Of a DNA stretch of 64,000 nt, positions 21,843 through 32,336 are shown piece after piece. This DNA comes from Rana temporaria. Taxonomy: Eukaryota > Chordata > Amphibia > Anura > Ranidae. The notes beneath the pieces were generated by a model. The model saw nothing but the letters and a program-made list of their open reading frames with translations, did not search any database and had not been told where the DNA came from. The DNA lies in contig NC_053494.1 in assembly GCF_905171775.1 (NCBI RefSeq), forward strand, positions 45,913,981-45,977,980, given 5' to 3'. The position numbers were made by a program, and so were the translations under genes. Numbering within the stretch: position 1 is the stretch's first letter; every line of letters starts with the position of its first letter.

Positions 21843-22953
21843 AGGGGGGGTACGCGCCAGGGCTGCCCTTTGTCCCCCCTACTATATGCTCTTGCCGTAG
21901 AACCCCTCACCTCTTCCATTAGAAAGCACCCAGGCATCCAGGGCCTAAAATGTGTAGTTTTGGAGGAGAAAATCAGTCTCTATGCAGATGACATGCTGCT
22001 GTATTTAGCCGATACGGGTCCGTCCCTACAAATAGCCCTTGAGACCATCCAAACCTTTGGTAATTGTTCTGGCCTGAGAATTAACTGGGATAAATCCCAA
22101 ATCCTCCCCATAGACATAGGTGTCCCCTCCTTGCTCCAAGCTTCCTCCCCGTTCCTCAGAGTCAGCTCCATGAAATATCTTGATATTACGATTACCCATT
22201 CACCAGAGGACTTTGTCAAACCTAACATAGAACCCCTGATAGAAAACTTGAAAGCCAAAACTCAGATGTGGGCCTACAAGCCCTTCTGATATTAGGTCCT
22301 GCAACCAAATTGTTTTGATCCTTGTACTTACTTGCCTAACCCTGCATTGTAGTAATGTGTCTGGAACACCGATCTTTTCTGTTTTATGTCTGGCTCTATT
22401 CATGTACATTTGTATATCATATTAAAGTGGTTGTAAACCCACTTTTTTCACTTTTACCTACAGGTAAGCCTATAATAAGGCTTACCTGTAGGTATAGAGA
22501 ATATCTCCTAAACCTGTACGGTTTAGGAGATATTCCCCTCGCAATGCGCCGCTGATTGCAGCGGCGCATGTGCAGGGGGGATCCACGGCAAAAGGACCGG
22601 CAGCCGCCGGACCTTGCCCAATTTAAATCTCCGGTGCGCACGCACGGGAGTGACGTCATCGCCGCTCCAGCCAATCACAGCGCTGGAGCGGCGATACCCG
22701 GAAGACACGCCGGAGCAAGATGACATCTCGCTTGGCGTGGACCAGGTAAGTGTTCTTCACCTCGTTCCGAGGTAAGTATTTCATAATCAGCCAGTATGCG
22801 GTGCATACTAGCTGATTGTGCCTTTTGCCTTGCAGGTTTAAAAAAAAAAAAAAAAAGTTTGCGCGGTTTACAAACGCTTTAGGATTACGCCAATGCATAT
22901 ATTGTACATTGCCTTTACTCTTCTCAATAAAACACCACGTTGTTTTGATAAAA
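21843..22953 (+). mobile_element. L1-clade LINE fragment (RT palm plus 3' end) with nested MITE
   Basis: 21843-22289 encodes a reverse-transcriptase palm segment: GGTRQGCPLSPLLYALAVEP, then SLYADDMLLYL with the catalytic YADD intact, then SGLRINWDKSQILPI. A stop follows at 22287. 22290-22421 and 22883-22953 look like the 3' end, with AATAAA at about 22926 and an A-run. The copy is 5'-truncated and lacks most of the post-RT region, so it cannot move on its own. The TTAA MITE at 22422-22882 splits the 3' part. Confidence 0.75.
22422..22882. mobile_element. TTAA-type MITE in the LINE 3' end
   Basis: The left end TTAAAGTGGTTGTAAACCC and the right end GTTTACAAACGCTTTAG are inverted. The interior contains the palindrome TAAGCCTATAATAAGGCTTA, paired TATCTCCTAAACC/GGTTTAGGAGATA words and GCCGCTCCAGC/GCTGGAGCGGC arms. 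Family differs from family 1 but has the same TTAA preference. Confidence 0.7.
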
Positions 22954-23303
22954 AAAAGGGGGGGGGCTCATAGAATGCATGAAGGTGAAAAAACTTGAGA
23001 CCTTACAACCCCTTTAACTCAACTCCTATCTCAATTATAAAAAAAATATTCTTCCAGAAAAATGTAAAAGGTTGTCACTTAGTATAGAAGATTTATCTTA
23101 GAAGATTTATCTTAGAGTGTTTTTTAATTAGTAAAAGTGGGAAACTAACCATCTCCAAAACAAGCAAAGAATGTGATGGCCTTAAACACCCAGTGGATGG
23201 GACATTTACTAACAGGGCTGACATGCAAAAATATTACCTCCCAGAAGTCCATTGTCCTTTTGGAGAGGGTTTTTTGAGTACACAATTTTCATGAAAAATT
23301 TGC
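22954..23303. other. Intron sequence with a MITE terminus
   Basis: GAGACCTTACAACCCCTTTAA at about 22996 looks like the right end of a TTAA-type MITE whose left part I cannot place. Otherwise AT-rich. Confidence 0.35.
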
Positions 23304-24206
23304 TTAACCTCCCTGGCGGTATGATTCTGTCTGGAATTACGTACCAAAAGCGGTACAATTATTTTGCATGGAAATCCTGCGTTTTATACTGTAGGCCTGC
23401 AATTCTTAGGAATAACTCACTTAAATCTGTCCAAACAAGAGTCTAATAGGCATCCCGGGTATGATAAAGTTTGAAACACCAAATCATAAAATTATAATAT
23501 AATAAATAACTATAAATAATTATAACAAATGATAATGTAATTATAATAAAAAATATTCAATAATGTAATCAAATCAAAATCACTGAAATTTGCTCAGTTG
23601 CAGAATTGTCGCTGTCATTACTTTGATTTTTTTATGACGAATTTCCCCACAAATCGTTATCGCACAATTCTGCAAGTGATTATAATTTATTATCGCTGTT
23701 TTCTAGCTGCTCTAAAATCACTTTTGACATAAAGGGACACTTTTGATTGCTATGGACAATCTACAGTTTGCAGGGAGAAATAAAGGTTTTTATTATATAA
23801 AAGTACATGTAGGACACTGGGCAGACCCCTAGGGACAAGGGGTGTGTGTATTTTTTACATACAGTACTGTAATCTATAAGATTACAGTATACTGTATGTA
23901 ATGTGTTTGTTTACTTTTTTGAATTTGCCGCCGGTCTCCGCCCTTGTGCGTCGTAACGTCGCAGGGAACGGAGATCGGCGGCACGCGGGCACTGTGTGAA
24001 TCGAATGGAGGACGCCACTCGCTCACACAGCGGGGATGCATCGCTGGATCCAGGGACAAGGTAAGTACAGTAACCCTGCCTGGAAAAGGTAAGCCAGCGC
24101 GTGCTGCAGGCTCTGCACATCTACCCCGAGCGTGACTCGGGGTTACCGATAATTGCATTGAAAATCCACCCCGAGTCACGCTCGGGAATAACGCTAAGGG
24201 GGTTAA
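23304..24206. mobile_element. TTAA-type MITE, CCTCCCTGGCGGTATGATT ends
   Basis: TTAA is present at 23304-23307 and 24203-24206. The left end CCTCCCTGGCGGTATGATT and the right end AATAACGCTAAGGGGG are imperfect inverted repeats. The right half has an inner hairpin of ACCCCGAGCGTGACTCGGGG and GAGTCACGCTCGGG. Non-coding. Confidence 0.75.
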
Positions 24207-24599
24207 AGTATTCTTACTTGTGCTCTGGTAAAGTAGCTATAGGAAAGGAAATATATATGTAGTACCCTCTAGTGTGCAACTAGTGTAGGGAAATGGACTC
24301 ATGGTAGTTGCATGAATCTATTAATTGAGTTAAGTCACAGATAACAGAGAACCCTGCAGGAGCCGGAAGGGGGACGGACGGACGGACGGACAGAAATTAG
24401 CTTCATATTCCAACACACACCAGCACAGTGTATTTATGGAGAAGCAATGACACTGCTGCTGCCCGGGACCTCTCTCATATAGCCATTTTATTGTGCAGCA
24501 GACAACCTGGTATTTTATTTTGAAAGCTGCTGGCAGTGAATGCTTTGATGTGATGGGTTTCCATGACATCAGTGGCCCGACTGCCTAGCGGTTCAGTTG
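24207..24599. repeat. Intron with a short (GGAC)n run
   Basis: GGGGGACGGACGGACGGACG at 24369-24392 is a short tetranucleotide repeat. The surrounding sequence has no feature that I can name. Confidence 0.6.
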
Positions 24600-24990
24600 C
24601 CAAGGTGCTGGTGACCGTAGAGCCCATGTACCTGCACATATTGAGCCATAGCCGCCGACTGTATCACTCGGCCCCGCCCCCCGGCGCACCACATCATTAA
24701 TTTGATTGACAGTAGCAGGAGCCAATCATCCAATGAATGAGCCGAGAAGAGCCGAGAAGAGCTGAGAAGCCTGGCCGAGAAGCCAGCGCGTTCACGACGC
24801 GGGACTCTTGATGGCTTAGGTAAGTAAACAGGGGGGCTGGGGGGTTGCAAGCATCGGATGTTTTTAAATATCAATTTTCTAAATACTTTTTTATTTTAGA
24901 AAAATATTTACTTAATAATGGTGATTAAAATGATCATGTTTCTTTAGTAAACTTTCCCAACTTCCTACAATGTGTCAGTACAACATTTTA
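24600..24990. repeat. GC-rich dispersed repeat fragment
   Basis: TTGATTGACAGTAGCAGGAG at about 24698 is shared with the 21440 and 35490 elements, and GAGCCGAGAAGA is tandemly repeated nearby. Probably a truncated member of that TTAA-type family. Confidence 0.45.
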
Positions 24991-25017
24991 ACAGAGTTCA
25001 AGCAAGGTGACTGCATG

Positions 25018-25249
25018 TTTGCCAATAGTACAAAATACTATTTGATGTTAACCAGTTCAGCTCTCCATTGAATTCTATTACATGCAAAACGCTGCTTTTT
25101 GCGGGAAAAAAAGTCCCAGACCCTTTCAAAAAACACAGAGGCACAAAAAAGCATTGATGTGAACATGTTCCATAGAAAACCATGTTAAAAAATTTCCCTG
25201 CATTTCTGCAAAATGCATCAAAAAACGCATTAGTGTGAATGGAGCCTGA
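25018..25249. repeat. Dispersed repeat, also the target of the 41511 element
   Basis: Ends GCATTAGTGTGAATGGAGCC (right). Its reverse complement is found around the TTAA element at 41511-42512 (41450-41510 and 42513-42600), with GCAGAAATGCAGGGA and AAAAAGCA(G)CG words in both, so it serves as an empty-site copy. Confidence 0.6.
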
Positions 25250-25519
25250 AGCCTCGTACACACGACCGAAGAACTCGACGGGCGAAACACATCGTTTTCC
25301 TCGTCGAGTTCCTTGTTAGGCTGTCGAGGAACTCGACAAGGCAAGTTTCTCCATTCTCGTCGAAGGAAAAAGAAGACATGCTCTCTTTTTGGCTCGACAA
25401 GATCCTCTACAGTTTCCTCGTCGAAAAATGTACACACGACCGGTTTCCTCGGCAAAAAAAAAATCCCAGCAAGTTTCTTGCTGGTTTTTGCCGAGAAACT
25501 CGGTCGTGTGTACGAGGCC
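25250..25519. mobile_element. Palindromic GGCC-ended MITE with TGA duplication
   Basis: TGA at 25247-25249 and 25520-25522. The ends (A/G)GCCTCGTACACACGACCG and CGGTCGTGTGTACGAGGCC are inverted. The interior is rich in CTCGACGAG-type palindromes. Nearly the same element is at 32449-32718. Confidence 0.78.
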
Positions 25520-25546
25520 TGAGGTGTGATCCTGGTAATCAGTCAA

Positions 25547-26996
25547 GCATACAAAAAGAAAAAAGTGAAAATAGAGCCTCACCTGCAGTAATTACTAGGG
25601 ACCATGCCGCTTATAGATAAGTGAACTTTATTACACAAAAATATAAAATGGTAATACAAAAAACACTGGATAAAAATCCCATCACCAACACCTCAGTAAA
25701 AAAAATATTAAAATAGACAACGTTGTCTGATCAAGATGCAGCTACGTCAACAAAATCCACACAAAAGCACCTGACGCTATGGTGAAGTAAAAAATCACTG
25801 TTGAAACACCATAGATAAGGAATATTCCCACAGTGTATGGAATGGTTGAGCAAAAACGGGGGCTCTGCAAGTGAAGCAAGGAGGGGGGAAGCAAGTTTTT
25901 CCTATGACCACCGTGGATAGCAATTCCAGGGAGTGTGGACTTGCGTGGATACTGGCTTTCCCGCCTGCACATCCATTGGATTGGGATCAGGGAGGTGGCC
26001 GTGTTGCCAGTCAGGCACTAGGTCAGCGGCGGGTGCAGTTTGATGTAATCTGGTCCCGTAGCGGTCTCAGCTTCCCTTAGTTAAAATGAATGCCATGGTT
26101 CCCGTGAGCGTGTATGGGCTAGCAAGCCAACATCGATGGTGACGTCAGTGCGTCATTCATGTGGTGTCCTGACAACCGACTAGTTTCGTCCAATCAGCTT
26201 GCGCTTCTTCCCAGAAGAGTGCAAGCTGATTTGGCGAAGCTAGTTGGTTCTTGCATGGTGTCGTGACAACCGACTCGTTTCACCCAATCAGCTTGAGCTC
26301 CTTATAAAGCTACAGTGTAACAGTGGTTAGGATATCAGTCCAGCGTGGCATATTGTTCTCAGTGTGACCATTGTTCTCTGCAGTACAAAAAAGCACAGCA
26401 TAGGAGTATAGTGCATGGACCAGGTCCGCTCACCCAGCCTGGAAGCAGTGTGGACTTGTGTGGATACTGGCTGTAGCTTTATATGAGATGTATATGACCT
26501 TACTACATCACTACTTTCCGGCTTCACCCTCCTGTGGAAAACGTTGGACTTGGGATACATACTTTTACTACATATGGCACATTAGTGCCTAGAGTTGCTA
26601 TCCACATGGTCATAGGAAAAACTTGCTTTCCCCGCCCTTGCTGCACTCGCAGGGCTCCCATTTTTGCTCAACCATCCCGTACACTGTGGAAATATTCAGT
26701 TTCAACAGTGATTTGGTTTCCCTTCACCATAGTATCAGGTGCTTTATTACCCCAGGGATGTTATGTTGACATATGTATGTGTGTGGATTTTTATGACGCA
26801 GCTGCATCTTGATCAGACAACGTTATCTATTTTAATAATTTTTTTACTGAGGTGTTGGTGATAGGATTTGTATCCAGTGTTTTTTGTATTACCATTTGAT
26901 ATTTTTGTGTAATAAAGTTCCCTTATCTATAAGCTGCATGGTCCCTAGTAATTACTGCAGGTGAGGCTCTCTTTTCACCTTTTCCTTTTTGTATGC
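25547..26996. mobile_element. Large foldback, about 1.45 kb
   Basis: The left arm (25547-25935: GCATACAAAAAGAAAAAAG, CTCACCTGCAGTAATTACTA, ACAACGTTGTCTGATCAAGA) returns inverted at 26590-26996. Arms are about 390 bp and roughly 85-90% alike by eye. A second hairpin, AGCTTGCGCTTCTTC / GAAGAGTGCAAGCT, sits at the centre (about 26207). Inside, a segment with GTGGACTTGCGTGGATACTG recurs at 26450. It may be two inverted copies of one non-coding retro- or DNA element. Confidence 0.75.
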
Positions 26997-27004
26997 CTTT
27001 AAGA

Positions 27005-27770
27005 GCCCATCAGTGATGCCAATCAGTGCCCATCATTGATGCTTGTCAGTGCCTCATCAGTGTGGTCTATTAGTGCCCATCAGTGCCGCCCATCATTGCC
27101 CATCAGGCCCGCCCATAAGTGCCACCTATTAGTGCCCAGTGCCATTTATCAGTGACCATAAAGGCTACCCATCAGTGTCACCTATCAGTGCCCATAAAGG
27201 CTACCCATCAGTGGCTATCAGTGGCTATCAGTGCACATCAGTACCGTCTATCAGTGCCCATAAAGGCTTCCCATCAGTGCTTCCTATCAGTGCTCATAAA
27301 GGCTTCCCATCAGTGCCACCTATCAGTGCCCATAAAGTCTGCCCATCAATGCCACCTATCATTGCACATCAGTGCTGTCTATCAGTGCCCATAAAGGCAA
27401 CCCATCTGTGCTGTCTATCAGTGCCCATAAAGGCTGCCCATCAGTGCTACCCATCAGTGCTGTCTATCAGTGCCAATAAATGCTACCCATTAGTGCTGCC
27501 TATCAGTGCTCATAAAGGCTGCCCATCAGTGCCACCTATCAGTGCTGCCCAACAGTGCCTATCAGTGAACATCATTGCCTTCTATCAGTGCCCATAAAGG
27601 CTACCCATCAGTACCGCCTATCAGTGCCCATAAAGGCTATCCATCAGTACCACCTATCAGTGTCCATCAATGCTACATATCAGTGCTGCCTATCAGTGCC
27701 GCATATTAGTGTCTCCTCATCAGTGCACATTAGTGCAGCCTCATCAGTACACATTAGTGAAGGGTAAACT
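27005..27770. repeat. Minisatellite of CCCATCAGTGC / CCTATCAGTGC units
   Basis: More than 20 degenerate units of about 15-35 bp built from CCCATCAGTGCCACC, TATCAGTGCCCATAAAGGCT and relatives. Plus-strand open frames through it (YQCPxxATHQ-type) are repeat translations. Confidence 0.9.
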
Positions 27771-27774
27771 TCTA

Positions 27775-28157
27775 TAACAGAAACAAAGAATTTTTTTTTT
27801 TACAAAATGTTCAGTCTTTTTTCATTTGTTTAGCAAAAAATAAAAAACCCAGTGTTGATTAAATACCACCAAAAAAAAGCTCTATCGGTCTCCAAAAAAT
27901 TGCAAAGATTGTGTTTGGGTACAGCCTTGCATGACCGTGCAATTGTCATTCAAAGTGCGACAAAGCTGAAAGCTGAATATTTACCTGGGCAGGAAGGGGG
28001 TGAAAGTGCCCAGCATGGAAGTGGTAAATATATATATTTATCCTGCCTTTCGTTTTAAACTTTATTTGACAGACCAAGCTGCACTGCAGGCAGTGTTGAT
28101 GTCCGAGGGTGACTCTTTTCCTGTTCCATAGATAGAAGAGCCATCCTAGGGCAGTAA
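27775..28157 (+). mobile_element. Relic of TTAA family 1
   Basis: 27775-28025 holds the 3' half of family 1: TTAAATACCACCAAAAAAAA, GTGTTTGGGTACAGCCTTGC, GACCGTGCAATTGTCATTC, GGGCAGGAAGGGGGTGAAAG. It is most like the 42300-42510 part of the 41511 copy. The 5' half is replaced by the minisatellite. 28030-28157 is unassigned. Confidence 0.65.
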
Positions 28158-28573
28158 GGCCTTGTACACACGAGAGGCCGCTTCCAGCGGATAAATCCTC
28201 TGGCGGATTTTGATCTGATGGCTGTACACACCATCAGATCAAAATCCCCGCAGAATACATCGCGGCGACGTGCGCGACCCTGGAAGGTAAATACTTCCAC
28301 GCATGCGTTGAATCATTACGACGCATGCGAGGGATGGGGATCGGGCGGACTTATCCGGTGAGTCTGTACAGACGACCGGATAAGTCAGAGGGACTGGATT
28401 CCAGCGGATAGATTTCTTAGCATGCTAAGAAATTTTTATCCGCTGGAAATCCGTCGGCTGGATTTTTATCCACTGGTAAATGTCCGCTCGGGCCTACACA
28501 CGACCGGATCTGTCTGCTGGAACTGATCCGCGGATCAAACCCAGCGGATAGATCCGGTCGTATTTACGGGGCC
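28158..28573. mobile_element. Palindromic GGCC-ended MITE
   Basis: The ends GGCCTTGTACACACGAGAGG and CGTATTTACGGGGCC are inverted. The interior has TCCAGCGGATA words in both orientations, as in the 655-1112 copy. Flanks read TAA and TTA, so a direct duplication is not clear here. Confidence 0.68.
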
Positions 28574-28653
28574 TTAGTGTGTTACTGGCCAAGTCACCTA
28601 GTAAAAATAAAGGGAAAAAAAAATAAAAAGAGGACCTAATGCAGCCACCACAT

Positions 28654-29650
28654 TTAACCACTTGCCGACCTCCTCATGTACATATACGTCAGCAGAATGG
28701 CACGGACAGGCACATGTACGTACCTGTACGTGCTCTGCTTGACATGGGTCGGGGGTCCGATTGGGACCCCCCCGGTACATGTGGCGGTCGGGTTCCCTGG
28801 GGGAGCGATCCGGGACGACGGCGCGGCTATTCGTTTATAGCCGCCCCGTCGCGATCGCTCCCCGGAGCTGAAGAACGGGGAGAGCCGTATGTAAACACGG
28901 CTTCCCCGTGCTTCACTGTGGCGGCTGCATCGATCGAGTGATCCCTTTTATTAGGGAGACTTGATCGATGATGTCAGTCCTACAGCCACACCCCCCTACA
29001 GTTGTAAACACACACTAGGTGAAGCCTAACACGTTCAGCGCCCCCTGTGGTTAACTCCCAAACTGCAACTGTCATTTTCACAATAAACAATGCAATTTAA
29101 ATGCATTTTTTGCTGTGAAAATGACAATGGTCCCAAAAATGTCTCAAAATTGTCCGAAGTGTCCGCCATAATGTGGCAGTCACGAAAAAAATCGCTGATC
29201 GCCGCCATTAGTAGTAAAAAAAATAAAAATGCAATAAAACTATCCCCTATTTTGTAAACGCTATAAATTTTGCGCAAACCAACCGATAAACGATTATTGC
29301 GATTTTTTTTTACCAAAAATAGGTAGAAGAATACGTATCGGCCTAAACTGAGGAAAAAAAATAATTTATATGTGTTTTTGGGGGATATTTATTATAGCAA
29401 AAAGTAAAAAATATTGCATTTTTTTCAAAATTGACGCTCTATTTTTGTTTATAGCGCAAAAAATAAAAACCGCAGATGTGAGCAAATACCACCAAAAGAA
29501 AGCTCTATTTGTGGGGAAAAAAGGACGCCAATTTTGTTTGGGAGCCACGTCGCACGACCGCGCAATTGTCTGTTAAAGCGACGCAGTCCCGAACTGTAAA
29601 AACACCTTGGGTCTTTAGGCAGCATATTGGTCCCGTCCTTAAGTGGTTAA
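28654..29650 (+). mobile_element. TTAA-family MITE (family 1), full length
   Basis: TTAA at 28654-28657 and 29647-29650. The ends CCACTTGCCGACC and GTCCTTAAGTGG are partly inverted. By eye it is very close to 6315-7312 over the full length, including the GCGATCCGGGACGACGGCG region and the CTTTTAT-GGGAGACT-TCGATCGATGA part. Young-looking copy. Confidence 0.82.
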
Positions 29651-29763
29651 AGATTGGTAAGATGCAGTATATAAAATGTTTGTTCATGAGTACTGCTTTA
29701 AGATAATGAAATAATACATAAATAGTTCTTTTTTTGGCAGGCTCATTGACCATTGCAGACACT

Positions 29764-30477
29764 GGCCCGGATTCAGAAAGGAGGTACGACGGCGTATCTC
29801 CGGATACGCCGTCGTAACTCTGAGTGTGCGGGGTCGTAACTATGCGACTGATTCATAGAATCAGTTACGCATAGATTTCCCTAAGATCCGACCGGCGTAA
29901 GTGTCTTACACCGTCGTATCTTAGGCTGCATATTTACGCTGGCCGCTAGGTGGCGCTTCCGTATATTAACGCGAGGGATATGCTAATTAGGTAGATACGC
30001 AGATTCAGAAACGTACGTCCGCCCGGCGCTTTTATTACGTCGTTTACGTTCGGCTTTTTCCGGCGCAAAGTTACCCCTGCTATATGAGGGGTATCCTATG
30101 TTAAGTATGGACGTCGTTCCCGCGTGAAATTTTTAAAATTTTACGTTGTTTGCGTAAGTCGTTCGCGAATAGGGCTGTACGTAAGTTACGTTCACGTCTA
30201 AAGCAATGACGATTTGTGGCGTAATTTCGAGCATGCGCACTGGGATTCTTTCACGAACGGCGCATAATACGCGGAGTCACATGAAATTTAAATAAAACAC
30301 GCCCACATCATCCAGATTTGAATTAGGCGGGCTTACGCCGGACCACATCTGTTACGCCGCCGTAACTTAGGGCGCAAGTTCTTTCTGAATACGGAACTTG
30401 CGCCCTAATTTACGGCGGCGTAACGTATCTGCGATACGTTACGCCCGCCGATAGACAATTCTATCTGAATCCGGGCC
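29764..30477. mobile_element. GGCCCGGATTCAG MITE with ACT duplication
   Basis: The left GGCCCGGATTCAGAAAGG and the right CTATCTGAATCCGGGCC are inverted ends; ACT precedes and follows (29761-29763, 30478-30480). Internal repeats (TACGTCGT, GGCGGGCTTACGCCGG, GTAACTTAGGGCGCAAG and its inverse) form large hairpins. Same family as 3187, 31658 and 46401. Confidence 0.8.
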
Positions 30478-30489
30478 ACTATCTGTGAG

Positions 30490-30933
30490 CAGGGCCGTCT
30501 TAATAGCATCATAGGCCCCTGGGCAAAGTAATGCACTGGGGCCCCACCAGCTTGCCCCAATTTACATACCTACTTTCAAGAAATAGAGTATAAATAGTTG
30601 ATAGAATTAAACATATATTCATAAGTACTTTCAATAAAATTGATTTCACAAAAGGAAAACATTCCATAAATCAAAGACTAGTCAAAACAAAGGGCCCATT
30701 ACAGGGGGGGTCAGGAGGGCACAATACTGGGATCAGGAGGGCACAGTATAGGTTCTGGGATGCTTCCCGGGACCCGACCATATCAGGACAGTTTAATAAA
30801 AAGCATGACTGTCCCAGCAAATCCGGGACAGTTGGCAAGTATGATGTCAATGCAAGATTATTGTGGGCCCCCCCCATGTACCTGGGGGCCCCTGGGCAGT
30901 GCCCAGGAGTGCCCTTGCATTAAGATGGCCCTG
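30490..30933. mobile_element. hAT-type MITE with 8-bp duplication TCTGTGAG
   Basis: TCTGTGAG is exact at 30482-30489 and 30934-30941. The element starts CAGGGCCGTCTTAAT and ends GCATTAAGATGGCCCTG, inverted. Interior is non-coding, with GGGGCCCC-type words (CTGGGGGCCCCTGGGC) near the right end. It starts 12 bp after the neighbouring MITE. Confidence 0.85.
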
Positions 30934-30999
30934 TCTGTGAGTGTGATTTACACAGAAGTGGATCTGGACACAAGGACGAGGTGCAGAGTGTAGGAGATA

Positions 31000-31235
31000 C
31001 TGCATGTCCTTGGAACTTTTTATATGGTGTATCTCCAATGCCCATGTCTGGAAGTGGATAAAATATTTATAATCATAGAATTCAGAGGGATGCTTGATCT
31101 TCTATATATACTATTTGCCAAAATACTTTCCATATGTAATATACTGTATACATGCATGTATATATAGATAGATAGATATAACCAAGTAGCCTTACTGTAA
31201 ATATGTTTTTATGTATTAATGTTAACTTGATCTAC
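31000..31235. other. Intron 1 sequence just after exon 1
   Basis: AT-rich P450 intron 1, with a short run TAGATAGATAGATA at about 31163. No other feature. Confidence 0.4.
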
Positions 31236-31427
31236 CTCCATTAGTGACTCGTGTAGATTTTTCAGGTCCACCACATTGAGGTTCCCAATAATAGGAAGAG
31301 GTTTAGGGCCTGGAGGCATCTTTCCATTGCTCTTCTTAGATCTGTTAATCCAGTAGAAAAATAATACAATACATGTAAAATACAATAGCAAGTCAATCCT
31401 TGTCAGGAAGTAGGTGAGAACAGTCAT
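31236..31427 (-). CDS. CYP2-family cytochrome P450, exon 1 (start of gene)
   Basis: First coding exon of a microsomal haem monooxygenase of the CYP2 family, expected to work in the ER membrane with NADPH-P450 reductase on small lipophilic substrates (family knowledge). It spans 64 codons from ATG at 31427 to donor ATGGAG|GTAGAT. Residues 11-26 form a hydrophobic signal anchor, NRSKKSNGK (28-36) is the basic stop-transfer stretch, and PPGPKPLPIIGN (38-49) is the proline-rich hinge. The ATG lies about 47 bp below a TATA box, which supports this start. Exons 1-5 give 280 residues of an expected roughly 490. I cannot name the subfamily; 2K-like text is possible. Confidence 0.95.
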
Positions 31428-31473
31428 AGTGAATGGCTGTTATAGTAATCTGCTAATAGCATCACTACACAAC

Positions 31474-31480
31474 ATTTATA
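31474..31480 (-). promoter_or_regulatory. TATA box of the P450 gene
   Basis: On the minus strand GAGTATAAATG lies 47-53 bp above the start codon, implying a 5' leader of only about 20 nt. Short leaders and TATA boxes are common in CYP2 genes. Confidence 0.7.
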
Positions 31481-31488
31481 CTCAGGGG

Positions 31489-31501
31489 ATTAATTATTAA
31501 C
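31489..31501 (-). promoter_or_regulatory. HNF1-like site
   Basis: The minus strand reads GTTAATAATTAAT, 12 of 13 positions of the palindromic HNF1 consensus GTTAATNATTAAC. It is 8 bp above the TATA box. HNF1 sites here would fit liver, kidney or gut expression typical of CYP2 genes. Function is inferred. Confidence 0.6.
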
Positions 31502-31569
31502 ATATTTAACTAGGGAACTTGAAAACTATAGCACTCTGTTGATTCAATGGCCAGTTTTTCTAGCTTGTG

Positions 31570-31579
31570 ATTACATAAT
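31570..31579 (-). promoter_or_regulatory. D-box (PAR-bZIP / C/EBP-like site)
   Basis: The minus strand reads ATTATGTAAT, an exact match to RTTAYGTAAY bound by DBP/HLF/TEF, about 145 bp above the start codon. Several mammalian CYP2 promoters use such sites for circadian expression; here it is only a motif match. Confidence 0.45.
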
Positions 31580-31657
31580 CTTTGATTTGTATTCCTCAAA
31601 CATGTACAACTGTTTTGCCTGTACACATAGCCAAGTATGTAGTGGTCCACGCATCTA

Positions 31658-32336
31658 GGGCCAGATTCACAAAGTAGTTACGCCGACGTAACTCGGAATC
31701 TAAGCCCGTCGTAAGTTTAAGTGTATGCTCAAACTGAGATACACGTAAACCTAGCTAAGATACGACGGCCTGCGCCGTCGTATCTTAGGGTGCAATTTTT
31801 CCGCTGGCCGCTAGATGGCGCTTCCGTCGATTTACGCAAGGAATATGCTAATTATGTAGATACGCCGATTCACAAACGTACGTACACCCGGCGCTATTTT
31901 TAGACATCGTTTACGTTAGGCCTTTACGGCGTAAGGTTGCTCCTGCTCTTATGAGGCGTACGCAATGTTAAGTATGGACGTCCTTCCCGCTTCGAATTTT
32001 AAAATTTTTACGTCGTTTGCGTAAGTCGTTCGCGAATAGGGCTGTACGTAAGTTACGTTCACGTCTAAAGCATTGACGATTTGCGGCGGAATTTCGAGCA
32101 TGCGCCGTTCGTAAAAAACGTCAAATACGTGGGGTCACACTAAATTTCAATAAAACACGCCCACATCATCCAAATTTGAATTAGGCGGGCTTACGCCGGC
32201 CCCATTTACGCTACGCCGCCGTAAGTTAGGAGGCAAGTGCTTTGTGAATACAGCACTTGCCTCTCTAACTTACGGCGGCATAGCGTAAATACGATACGCC
32301 GCCGTAAAAATGCGCGGATCTACGTGAATCCAGCCC
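31658..32336. mobile_element. GGCCAGATTCAC MITE with CTA duplication
   Basis: CTA at 31655-31657 and 32337-32339 flanks GGGCCAGATTCAC...GTGAATCCAGCCC. The body is closely similar to 29764-30477 (TGCTAATTA, GTAAGTCGTTCGCGAATAGG, AAACACGCCCACATCATCC). The insertion lies only about 230 bp above the P450 start codon. Confidence 0.8.

Noticed and set aside
21747..22289. Continuous 180-residue frame
   Set aside because: The first 32 residues or so come from a MITE; only 21843 onward is LINE reverse transcriptase. Not a host gene fusion.
27119..27767. Plus-strand frames of up to 152 residues (SVPPISAHKG repeats)
   Set aside because: Minisatellite translation with degenerate units; no domain.
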